From positions 1-38,857 of the forward strand of contig JBHJMP010000866.1 in the NCBI GenBank assembly GCA_043381765.1: DNA of 38,857 nucleotides, read 5' to 3'. This DNA is from Collodictyon triciliatum (taxonomy: Eukaryota; CRuMs). The notes under the pieces were generated by a model, which was given only the letters and a program-made list of their open reading frames with translations, was not told where the DNA came from and did not search any database. Below, in pieces: positions 12,701-24,704 of this stretch (its first letter is position 1; each line of letters starts with the position of its first letter). Both the position numbers and the translations under genes were made by a program.

Positions 12701-15700
12701 CTTGCATATATTGCTCGACGTAGGCTTTTTCATCGGCCCTGGATTGTGCCATGGAAATACAAGAAAACTACGGAGAAACAGTTCTAAACAACACAAAAAT
12801 CAGTCTGCGTGTTGGGGTCGGAGTTGGAAAGATTTATCAGCTGCTTATAGGAGGTGTCAAGGTATGGATATTAATGGGACATTTATCGATTTCATACTCA
12901 CACCCTTCAGTGGTTTTTAACATTTGAAGTTACTTGTCTGATTCAATGAGCTTTCTCATGTAAAGGTCATGCAGCAAGGTTCTTTACGGCAATATTTTTG
13001 TTTTACACCAGCTTCTTAATGTCATCATTTACATAGGGCGTTTGGCATAACCCATTGGCCGGAGATGTTCTTTCTTACTTAAAGAGGGCAATATCATCAT
13101 GCCCGGCAGGTAGCACTGAAAGTCGCATATTTTAAGCAATTGCTCTCTTCGTTGACCTGCGTGGTATTTCTACAAAGACATTATTTTCATTCAGTCTGAT
13201 TGTCGTAGACAAGGAGTTTATTTACTATCTGTTGTTTTGGTTTCTAGGCCAGGTGGTTGTGCCTTCAGAATGCTGGCAATACGCAGTTGGCTGTCAAGGA
13301 AATAAGGTCTCGTGTGGTGAATGGGTTGTCACAGCTGCAGCTCCAAAGACTGGGGCAGCCGTGAGGCCATCGACAACTAGAGCAACGCCTGATATTATTG
13401 ATGTAAAAGACAAAAGCAAACGCCTATTTCTTTTGTTTTCTTTCCCTCTCAAACTCATGTTCCAGTTCACACAGCTGTCTTTAATTTTCGGTCACTCTGT
13501 TAATTTATTTTATCTTGTTGGGTCCAGAATTTGAAGCCATTTATACCGTCATGTGTTCACGGGGCGTTGGAAGATGGTTATCAGGAGCTACCATGTGCCT
13601 TTAGGCGAGTAACATGTGTGCATCTGATGATATCTAATCTGGGTTATGGTAAATCAGAGGTGATTCTTTTCTTATGATATGCCTCGATTTTCTATCCCCT
13701 TAAAATTGATTATCTGCTTTATATTACATCCTGTGGATCTCTTGAAAAGGACTAAGAATAAATTGCAACGGGCAATATTTCATTCTAGACTCCTGATTGC
13801 TTCCGCTATCACCAAGTTGTTACAAACATTCAAAGAATATTCTACCATGCCGGTGGCATGATTCATTCTATCTTAATTGAAAACAGACAAACAGTACTGG
13901 TCATTCTATTTGGAATCCCGCCAAACGCCTACACTGGTTAGTTCATAATTTATTTATTTACTTGTTCATTTATTCACTTACTTTTTTTTTACTTACCATT
14001 AATTCAATCAGATTCGTCTGTTATCATCACCATTTTCTGCCATAGATACCTGATATCAATTTCAATGTTTTATTTTGAATAATTAATGTCACTGTACTTT
14101 AAGATGACCCTGCACGTGCTGTAAAGGCATCTATTCACGCTAGAAACGCCTTAAGTGAAGCCAGGTACAGCCTCACCATCGGAATAAGGTTCGTGGTGTT
14201 TTGATTCATCGAGCTTTGATTATTAAGCAAGAAAGTTCCGTTAAATAACACTGTCGTTTAATCCTTAAATCTTGGCAAACACTTCGACACTTTTCTCGAA
14301 TAAAATAACGACTCAGCACTGGCGGCGTGTTTTGCGGTGCTTTGGGTGTACCTCGAATCAGAGAGCAATTTACTATTGTAATTGAATTATTTTGTCCTGT
14401 TCTTTTGTCCCTTTTTCCTGTTCTTCTCTATAATCCTGAATATTTAATTTAAAACATCATCATCATCAATATCGCCATCATTGTCTCAAACTGAGCCAAA
14501 ATCATTCGTTCGACCCATTAGATTGGGAACAGTCCAACACTGGCAGCCATGCTTTCCAGTGTGGCCGACGAGCACGGAGGTGTTATTGTTGATGAAAAAA
14601 CATATGAACTGGCTCTAGGTAGCTGCTATTTACCACCTCGCTCCATCGAGTCAATATTATGCTGTTGAGATTGATCTCTCAAAAGATTCCGAAAATTAGA
14701 AGAACCCACAGCTATTTTTCATCTTAACTTATTTAATAAACACATGAAAAAGGGGAGGTTGACTTCGAGTCCAGAAAGGCGACCCTTTTAGAGGGATTGT
14801 TCTTCCCTGTTCCCATATACCGCCCAAAAGGCTTCGAGTTTATCGCAGGCTATGACCAGAAAATCATAGCCAGAGACGAGGAAAAAGCGCTCATTCGCCA
14901 TGAACTCAGACTTCTCTTGCAAGGAGGCGACGGAAAGGTATTTTGAAACTGTTTGTCTTATCTTAAGACTATTCCAAAATACTGTTCTCCGTACTTTGAT
15001 ATCCTTGGTAATTATTCGGACATCAAAGGGTATTCCCTGCAATCAAAGGTGCTGTCTCGCTGGACTTCTTACCCAGATACTGGCTCATCTGTGCGTATGG
15101 CACTAATCAAACTCTCTTTCTTCCATCTGTTTCTTCTGATAGGTAATTGTATTAGAGGGAGACAAGGGCGTGGGAAAGACCGCTCTTTTGCTCTTTGCCC
15201 TGGAGCAAGCAGAGGGATTTTCCATCAGGCATCTGAGTACAAGTGCAGAGCACATGCCTGCCGCTCAAATGAAGCCTTTTGCTCCGTTCTCTGTAATCAT
15301 ACGGCAGATATTTGGTGTTAGTACCATATCTAATTTGCCTCAAAAAAAAAGCCGAGTTACTTAATTATTTGCCATAGGGCCAGGGCGTTGATGATGGCGT
15401 GATTCGTGACAATTTGATGATGACCCTGAAGAGCGAGTCATCAAAGAAATGGGTATCTCACTTAATTTTTGCAATAAATGCATATTGTATTGAATTAGAA
15501 TTTGCTGAGTGTTTTTACTTGGTAATTTGTTTCCCTTTTTAAGTTTAGCGAATTAAAAGCCTTTATTTCTATTATTCGATTACTTAGCTTCATCTGGCCT
15601 GCTTACTGAACTATATCGATACTTTCAACATTCCCGTAACAAAACACTTCATGGATTTGGGTGATAAGGAAAAATACAATCTCCTACCAGAGCTGCTTTT

Positions 15701-16681
15701 TTTTATTTTGAAGAAGTATTCTGAAGAAGGTCCGTATCTGATTTGCTTTGATAATGCCCAAGACTTGGATAGGTAGCATTAATTTTAAAAAATTTGATTG
15801 TTTTTTTTTCTTTTTTATTTTTGTCACAATATCTTTTCTTTGTATGGAGCAATGGTCAAATTTTATCATCCTGAAAAGGGGCTCTTGGGAGGTACTGCTT
15901 TCTCTTTCACGGAGAGTCCCAAGAATCCTAGTCATCCTCGCAAATCGGCCCATGAGGACGCCACCTCCTTACTATGGCCAAATATTGCGCTTGCCCAACG
16001 CCACAGAACGCATCATCAATCGATTGACACCCGAGCAAGTCATGATTCTGACTTCGAAGCACCTTGACATCGAGGTGATGACATCTTCACATTTATGGAA
16101 TCCTTGTGAACAGTCCTGCTTTAAACATGTCATCTTCACCTATGCCAAACAGCTAGCTTCTAAACCGAGTTTGTAAGCTTATTTGGTAACTAAAACATGT
16201 AGACCTTGCCTGAAGAATTACGTGACCCGTTGGCTAAGTGCCGTGGAAATCCGCTTCTGGTTGAGGAAGTTTTAGAAGCACACAGAGTGCGTCACGATTT
16301 CATACAATCATATATAAGGAGCATCATAATCTATGCATGCTTACCATTTCCAAAGTCATGCAGTTATCTCTAAAAAAAAAAGAATTGTTTGCTTCATACT
16401 TTAAAGCCCTTATGTAGTATTTTTAAGATGGTGAATGTCGGATGTAAATTGATTCAAATATATTCCACAATTATGACATCTGAAAAACTCTCCCTAATAA
16501 GATTGCAAAGGCTGCACAAAAGGTGGTAGAAAAGCCTCCCTCCATTCTGGACAACCTCCCTGTGTCGGTGGCACTCGAAATGGAGCCCATCAACTCAGGG
16601 TCGAAGGAATTCGACCGCTTCTTAAAATCTCTGATTACGCCGGGCTCCTTCGTAGGCGGAGTTAAACCGGGTCCGAAGTAA
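9763..16681 (+). CDS. Soluble (type 10) adenylate cyclase-like protein, probably catalytically altered
   Basis: Twenty-six exons: 9763-9807, 10111-10177, 10344-10405, 10589-10696, 10788-10907, 11218-11401, 11548-11685, 11855-11980, 12138-12235, 12356-12391, 12449-12550, 12724-12861, 13037-13109, 13248-13402, 13528-13659, 13789-13936, 14104-14188, 14317-14377, 14522-14618, 14753-14937, 15143-15316, 15378-15452, 15588-15772, 15879-16074, 16203-16286, 16502-16681. They sum to 3054 bases, 1017 residues plus TAA. Order: disordered N-terminus (1-190), class III cyclase C1 (about 230-430), C2 (about 505-655), then a STAND-type NTPase with Walker A GDKGVGKT (726-733), Walker B LICFD (854-858) and GNPLLVEE near the end. 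This is the ADCY10 layout; bicarbonate-stimulated sAC makes cAMP in cytosol and cilia. Several catalytic positions differ (Asn239 for the first metal Asp; Ser555, Thr632 and Met636 in C2), so activity is doubtful. It stops soon after the NTPase, about 600 residues shorter than human ADCY10. The start at 9763 opens a 15-codon first exon followed by an ideal GTAAGT donor. Confidence 0.85.
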
Positions 16682-17686
16682 CGGTGTCACAAGTCGACAT
16701 TGTCATGTGCAAAGCAATTATGTTGGGCCTTCTTTCCGTGTATTGTATGCATACATCCTGATTACGAAGCTGATAGCAAGTTCCTTGGACTGTCTCTGGG
16801 CAGACCAGTCTCATTCCTAAACCGAGCTCTGGGACATATTCCTGATTAATTTTTGGTGTGGTGTAGAAACTGCGCTGTGGTGTTTCCATTGTGATTTTGC
16901 ATTTCTTTTATTGTGTTTATATCAATTAAAATCCTTCCTCCCTTTACCATTATTTAATCATTCTTGATATATCCATGTATTTTTTTTTTACGACATTTAA
17001 GTAAAAATCTCGATTTTATGCTTCGAAAAGTGCCGATCCATAAGACACAAAACAATAATCGGTATCATTACCAACTTTTTTTTTTCAAGAAGAAAAAAAT
17101 AGTTTTCGAATCAAAATATCGTGGCAGAGTTCCACGGTCTCTTTTTATTCTTTCTCTTCTTCCAAGCCGTCTTGGCTTATCAACAATTCACTCTTGGCAG
17201 ATACACTATGTAAAAAAGGGGGGGAAAACCAACATAAAAATCACCATTATTTCCAGAAAAAATGAGTCAAGATATAGATTGCGGCCACTGATGTCAGAAG
17301 ACTGGTGTGTGTTACATTTTCAAGAGCAGCGCTGACACGGCGCCGACCTAAGGCCTGATAACTTTCGCAGATATGAGTCGACCCTTCTACGACCGAGCCA
17401 GAAGGCATTTTTACTTCACCCTTCTCTGCCCACCGACCTTGTCCTTCGCACACGTATCGAGTGAGATGTTGTGATGAGAGAGAAGCAACGACAGAGCGCT
17501 GTCGCTATTATTGTTATCTATTGTTAGTTTTTTTTTTTTTTTTGCACTGATTGTCGAATTTTTTTTTTTCATTTTGCCTTCATTTTATTTTATTTTATCC
17601 TAAAGTTAGGGTGGCGGGTGTTTGTGTCGTATTCTCACAAGTGATTCCTTTCGACCTCCAAAGCGTATATCTTCACCTGTCATTGC
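16682..17686. other. Convergent 3' intergenic region
   Basis: Lies between the stop of the cyclase-like gene (16681, plus) and the stop of the LRR gene (17687, minus). I see poly-T runs near 17530 and 17560 but no exon with family similarity or in-phase splice sites. It is probably the two 3' UTRs. Confidence 0.55.
17584..17594 (-). terminator. Putative poly(A) signals of the LRR gene
   Basis: Two overlapping AATAAA hexamers on the minus strand, about 95 bases downstream of the stop codon at 17687. Position and sequence fit a cleavage/polyadenylation signal. Confidence 0.5.
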
Positions 17687-20600
17687 CTAGCCAGTGTAGC
17701 TCAGAACAGTGTTATCAAGCTTTTCCTTGTAAGCCTCCAGCTTCCTCTTGATTTTCGCCATTCTTTCTCCATCACACCGCGATACGATGGCTCGGAATGC
17801 TCCAAAGACAGGCCTGATTATGTGCCAGACAAAAGGAACCAAAAACGCTGCAATAAAGCAGCCATTCAACCCGATGACTGCAAAGGCTATCCAATCATTT
17901 CCTGGGACGAGCTTCTGAACCAGCGCAGCGAAGAAGGATATATAAAGCAAGAGCCAGCAGTTGATGGAAAAGTTGTCATCTGATTCGAGAATGTACGGCT
18001 TGAAACGCGTTTGGAGTGTAATCGAAAACTGGTGGTTTATAAAGGGGATTTTAAAAGATATGGAGCAGTTGGCCTGTCAATTTGAATATTTTCAGGGGTG
18101 GGGAAAATAACCACAAATACCTGAATCAGGATGAAAAAGACAAAGTAAAGGATGGCCGGAGACGTGTACGGAACCACAAACGCCGCAAAGCTGAAGAATA
18201 TAGACTGAATCACACGGACGATGACCCACCAATCATGTCTCTGTGAATATAAATCTGGTCAACACTTTTGAAACCAAACAGGTAATTCTGTGTAAGAAGA
18301 AAAAGAAAAGAAAAGAAAAGAAAAGAAAAGAAAAGAAAAGAAAAGAAAAGAAAAGAAAAGAAAAAGAAAAAAGAAAAAAGAAAAAGAAAAAGAAAAAGAA
18401 AAAGAAAAAGAAAAAGAAAAAGAAGCCAAAAAGACAAAAAAGACAAAAAAGACAAAAAAGACAAAAAAAGACAAAAAAAGACAAAAAAAGACAAAAAAAG
18501 ACAAAAAAAAAGACAAAAAAAAAGACAAAAAAAGACAAAAAAAAGACAAAAAGACAAAAGTGTGGATAATGCGGCTGAAATTAACCTCTTCATAAACAGC
18601 TGAAAATCGGTCGATTTGAATCTGGCACATAAGGTGAATAGTGGATTGCGATAGGTCAAGTTCCTTGGATCCTTCCTTTTTTGAATTTGATTCTTCAGCA
18701 GTGTCTGCCTTTTGCTGTTCACCTGTTGATGATGGCCCTGCAGGTTCTTTCTCTTTGAAGTCATGGTTGACAGACAGACCACCTCCTGGACTCACAGGAG
18801 TAACATCTATCTCATTCATTTCTATGTCGATAGCTTTGCATTCAATGGTGGTCGATTTCTCCTAAAATCCTTTTATTAGTACGCATGAACTCACAGGAAA
18901 CATACTGAAAACGAAATGAAAGGACATACCATGTTTTTTTCGTTACCATCGTAATTGTGTTCATGTTGCCTCGATTTCCTCGCCCTAGCGACGATGTACC
19001 ACAGAAATCGAGGGTATGCAAACATGTAAATCATACCAGGAATCACAGCTAGCAGCATGAAAAGGTAGTTGTCTGTTACAGGGCTACACTGGATCCAGGG
19101 ATATGTATTCACAAACCACAAATCGAGCCCTTTGTCATACAAAGTACATCCGAATGTGCCGATGACATCTTGAACGACAGAAAAGTATGTTGCCTCGAGG
19201 AAAGTAAACATAACAACTACAACCTACATTGTTCATTATTTTGTTAAGGCCATATTCTTTAGCTGTTTTTGGAATAGAAAATTGTGTCGATTTATTTCAA
19301 TTGCGTATCTTTGGGCCGGTATAAATTTGATGAGCCTGATAACCTTTTCAACATTCTTGGTATCTCTCTTGGCCAGGACTTTCTTCAAAACAAGGAAGCC
19401 AACCAGCACAACCAAAGGAATTCGAGCCAAATTCAAAAGAGAAGTGTAGTGTGGCTTATTTCCAACCAAACACTCGAGAGTCGGCAACTTGAGCGAAAAT
19501 AGAGAACTGACAAACCTTCCAGCAGAGTTAACAAATGGAACAGATACAATATTCCCCAGAACTTGAAGAATTTGAGTGTAAAAAAGGAAAATATCTAAAG
19601 ATGCTGAAGTGAGGTGGTTTAGAATGCAAGTAAAGGCTAAAATAGTGAAGATTTACGATTACCTGAATCATGATTTTCTTCACTTTCATCATGCTCTTCT
19701 TTTGTGTCATCGACGTCCATACTTTCTTCGATCCACGCCAGTCCAACTTGATAAATCCCGCCAATAATTAGTAACACTATGAAAGCAACAACCTTGATGA
19801 CTGAATAATCAGACGAGCATTCATTGCATTCCCCACTCTCGAATAGGTATCCATCCTCACAAGAGGAACAATCTCTCCCGGTGTACCCTTTTTCACAGGG
19901 GAACTCATAGGAGCCATTATTAATCTGCATTCTCACATTCGTCTCATCCTTGACAAGAAAGTTACAGACGTCTGGATTCAAGCAGGGAACTAGGTCGACA
20001 ACCCTCGTGATGTTTGGTGTGAAGTAGCACCTTCTCAATGTGATTCCATCACTGCAGTCGCATTCTGTCGGGCATTTCATGCAATTATTTCCAAAGCCAA
20101 AAAATCCTGGTAAGCATTTGCATAGTCCGTAATCGTAGTAATTTGGATTCATATCAACATCAAGTATGGCTGATCCGAATGTGGATATGATTGAAGGGCA
20201 CGTGTACGAGTCTGCAGTTTTTTCCAAAGTATATGAGTTCGTTTGATTCATAAATGAAGGAATGAAGTTGGCTATTCCATGATTCATGGAAGTGTTTTGA
20301 ATTCCAAGGTATTCCAGGGACAGGAAGCGACTGTATGACTCAGGAATATTTCCCACAGTCGGGTTTCCTGAAACATCGAAATGTGTCCAACTGATGGGAT
20401 TTCCGGGTTCTCCAAGTTTGGTGATATTATTGTCTCTCAAACTAAATTTTTTCAAATGATCGCCCAGATATTCGAATATCTTCCAATTGAGCTCACCCGA
20501 GAATCGGTTGTTATCAAGAATGAGAGTATCGTAATAGTAAATAGGATCAGCACTAAAATTAATCACGAAAGATGCAACATCACCTGAGAAAATATTGTTT

Positions 20601-23600
20601 GATAGATCTATTGTGCTAATATTGGGAAGAATCCAAAATCCAGCCGGTAGGCGCCCAGAAAATCGATTATTTGACAAAACTAATGTCTCAAGATTTTTGA
20701 AGTCTTGAAGCATTTTTGGTAATTCACCATCTAATTTATTAGATGAAAGTATGATTGTCTTGATAGAAGGGATGGCCCAATCAGATGGAACAGAACCAGT
20801 CAATAAATTTTCGCTGATATCTAGAACCGACAAGTAACTGTGCCTGAATGACGGGAGCGGGCCACTTAGTCTGTTCTTAGACACTAAAATTTCCTCTATA
20901 TGAGGGCAATTTTCAAAGTTGGGCAGCTCTCCGTCCAACTGATTATCAAATGTGTCCAAATATTTTAATCTGGGAAGGTTTGAAAATTTTCCAATCGTGC
21001 CTGGTTTCCCGAAATTGAAACAATCAATATTTCAATTTACAAAAAGAAACTTGAGTGATTATTGTCACATTACAAGTAATTTTACCCTCAAGTCGATTCT
21101 TTGATACGAATAAATACTCCAGATTACTCAGGTTCGAAAAATCGGGCAAAGTCCCTATAAGGTTCATGCGAAGTAAGAAAAAGTGGATACATCTCTAACC
21201 TTTTTGGAAAATTATAAAAACTATAAACCTGATAGAAAATTATCGGACAGGAATAACGCTACCAGATTTGGCATATTTTTGAAATCAGGTATTGGTCCTA
21301 ATGAAACGGGGAAGTAATTATATTCATAAAATACATAAAGATGTCAATCAATTATATTAAAGTGCATCACAATACTTGCCTTCCAATTCGTTGTAAAAAA
21401 GAAAAATGATCCTGATATTTTCTATCCCCTTAAAGTCAGGGATAGTACCTAAACATGAAGTAATAAGTTTTCAATGAAAGTCATGAATGAGTGCAGATGC
21501 TACTTCAAAAGTATGGCACCATTACCAGTTAATATATTGTCTGAAAAGTTTATGTCATGAACCACCGGAAGGTTCATGAATTCGGGTAAAGAACCTATTA
21601 GGATAATATAATATATGTATATATTATAACGTCAATGAATAGAAAATTATATATTCATTCTTATTGAATTACTACCGTTCAAACGATTATTCGAAAGATC
21701 TAGTGAGATACACCGAGGGATATTTTCAAAACTAGGAATTGAGCCTATAATTGAAACAAGACGTTGAATGCTTTTAATGTGAAAAAGGTGATGAGCAAAA
21801 TGGTAATTCCATATTTTACCATGCAATCTATTGTCAGAGAGGTTGATAATTTTTATGTTGGCGATGTGACTGAAATTTGGCATTTCTCCTATAGGAAAAT
21901 GTACTGTTTTGAAGGAAGGTGTGTAGTTGTGTATGGAGATTTAAATGGGTATCTGTGTTTTTTAAAAAGGAAATTTTCGTATTTAAGAAGATAAGAAAGA
22001 ATCAAAAATATTGATTTGCCATCGCACCGGTTATCAGATTAAAATGGAGGCTTAAATCAATCAAATTGGGAACAAACTCAAAGTCGGGAAGTGTTCCTAC
22101 ATGATAAGGGAATTATGTGATAAACAATAAACTAGATATCCATCAATGTCGCATAGAAAACCCATGAGCACTATTAAAAGGAAAAATCCGCTTTCACCTG
22201 TCAATTGGTTATCAAACATAGTGATGTTTTGGATATTGGGTACACCACTGAAATTAGGTGTCGTGCCTGTAGTAATTAAAATGTGCTGATATGTACAAAT
22301 GTGACTTCTTTAATCATCGGGTCGATTTTTTTTTTAAAAAAAAAAAACTACCAGACAATTTGTTCAAGAATACATTGATCACGATAACGTTTGGTATTCT
22401 ATTGAAATCGGGTATTGTTCCTGAGAAAAATATTTGTTAGTATTGAAAAAGTGGAATATGCACTTAGATTTGATCATTAATAGCACCTGTCAGCTGATTA
22501 ACGAATAAAAATATCATTCGAACATTAGCTAAGCCGCTGAAATTCGGTATTGTTCCTAAATTTCATGTGTTAAATAATGAAGATAATACCCGAGGCCATT
22601 TTTCTATCAACATTTTTTTGTTGGATATAGGACGTTACGTGATATACATAAACTGATTACCTTTCAATTTATTGATGGAAAACTGAATGTAAAGTACATT
22701 CGGAATATCAGAAAAGTCTGGCACCGTACCTATTCAAGAGATGTCTAAGGGGCTGAATTTGTGTTAGTTAATTATATAACAGCAAGCTGACCAATCAGTT
22801 GATTATCTTCCAGCCTGATATATTGGATGTTTGGAAGTCCACTGAAATTTGGGATTGTTCCTAAAGTAAATTCATTAGTGCATTGAATCATAAGAAAATT
22901 GTGTATTCCAAATTTGTAATTCTCACCGGACAGCTTGTTCATAGAAAAATCAAAAGTAATGATATTTTGTACGCCGTCGAAGTCAGGTATGGTTCCTCAA
23001 AAGATAAAGTAAGAATATTTGAATTGAATGAAATGAGAGGTTCTATGTCACTCAATCAATAAGGTATTTACCAGTAATTTGATTATCCATTAGGAAAATA
23101 TATTGAATATGGGGTAAGCCACTAAAATTTGGAATTGCTCCTGTATGTAGAATTGAGTATGTTAAAATGAAGGTAGTATTTCCCATAGCGAAATTGGACA
23201 AATAATTTAATATTTTCTTATACTCAACAGATAATTGAATATAGTTAATAATCCTACCTCTTAATTTGTTAAGAGAAAGATCGACGTAAATCACATTCAT
23301 AATCCCAGAAAAGTCGGGCAGCGTACCTAGAAATAAGTCATTAGTATTGTTGAACATACCTTCAAGATTCAAACCAAACGTCAAACTTACCAATCAGTTG
23401 ATTATCTTCCAGCCTGATATATTGGACGTTTGGAAGTCCACTGAAATTCGGGATTGTACCTGAAGTAAATTGATTAGTTTGTTATATCAGGAGAAAGTGG
23501 TATACATCTGATAAGGTATTTACTATACCAGATAGGCTGTTATTGGAAACAAAAATGCTAATTATATTATATATCCCACTGAAGTCAGGAATAGTTCCTA

Positions 23601-24670
23601 AACAAACAAAAAATTACGCGGTGAGGATAATCTGGAAATATATATGGATGAAGACACGAAATTCGCACTTGATAAGCATCAAAATTAGGAAATCATGTTC
23701 TGAAACAACCTGAAATTTTGTTATTCGAGAGGTCTATTTGGCTCAGATATGGAAAGCTAAAGTCAGGTAGGGTTCCAAAGATCGAGTTTGAACTCAAGTC
23801 AAGTTCCAACAAGAGTACAAAATTTTGAATAATTGGCGGTAACAGTCGAATGTCTCCATAAAGATTGTTGTTCGACATCAGTATATGTGATATCGGGCAT
23901 GTATTTTCCTGATTTTGAAATAGCGTGATGAAAAATATATCACATTAAAAATGAAAGAAAGCTTTGAAAGATGAATTTGTATGGGATTCTATCAATACGA
24001 AATCATACGAAATAATCCTCAATGGAGCAGAAAGAGTGACAGGCAATTCCATTCCAAAAACATAATGGAATGGTTTCATCCTTCCATCCATCCTTATTTT
24101 TCCAATTATCCCCTCCAAGTAAATCATAAAAAAAGTACAATAGTTCAAGCTGTCCGATTTCTTTCCTTTTTGGGTTATTTTCTATGGGGTGGCTGCCATT
24201 TTTACTGTAAGCTGAATAAAGGTCTGATAGTTGTATTGCATGGTCTTCTTCGATCTGATTGTGCGATTTTCTCAGTTTGTTACCATATAGACTATCAGGT
24301 TTATCGGCATATATTTCGCCACCGTTCTCATTCAGAAAACAATTTGAACTCTCCAGATAATTTTGTTCAAGGTACAAAGAACTAGCACATGTCTCTTCGT
24401 AATATTTGAGTAGTATTTCAAGCGCGTCTTCAGGTTTCATGGACAAAATCTCATCTCGAGTGTATTGACATCTAGAACTGAAGGATATGTGTTAGAAATC
24501 TGAGGAGAAGGAAGACATCAGGGTAATCCATCAAAGCAAACCTTCGAGAGGAGACCGCAAGAGAAATCAGGGACACAAGCACCATAATTGAAAGGAGGAT
24601 AGTTATGCTTTTCAAACGAAAGCTACTTGATTTCTTTCCTCCATTATTTACGTTGTGTGACCTGTATTAA

Positions 24671-24704
<34 letters not shown>

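Noticed and set aside
18210-18819. Phe-rich and Lys-rich frames
   Set aside because: Same cause: microsatellite in the LRR gene intron. Only the part at 18586-18861 (minus) is a genuine exon.
21086-23597. CRISPR-like pattern of regularly spaced repeats
   Set aside because: Repeats are diverged coding exons with splice sites in a eukaryotic gene; spacers are introns of varied length.
24668-24702. Poly-A as the tail of a retroposed element
   Set aside because: No element body or target-site duplication is visible next to it, and A runs are common across the window.
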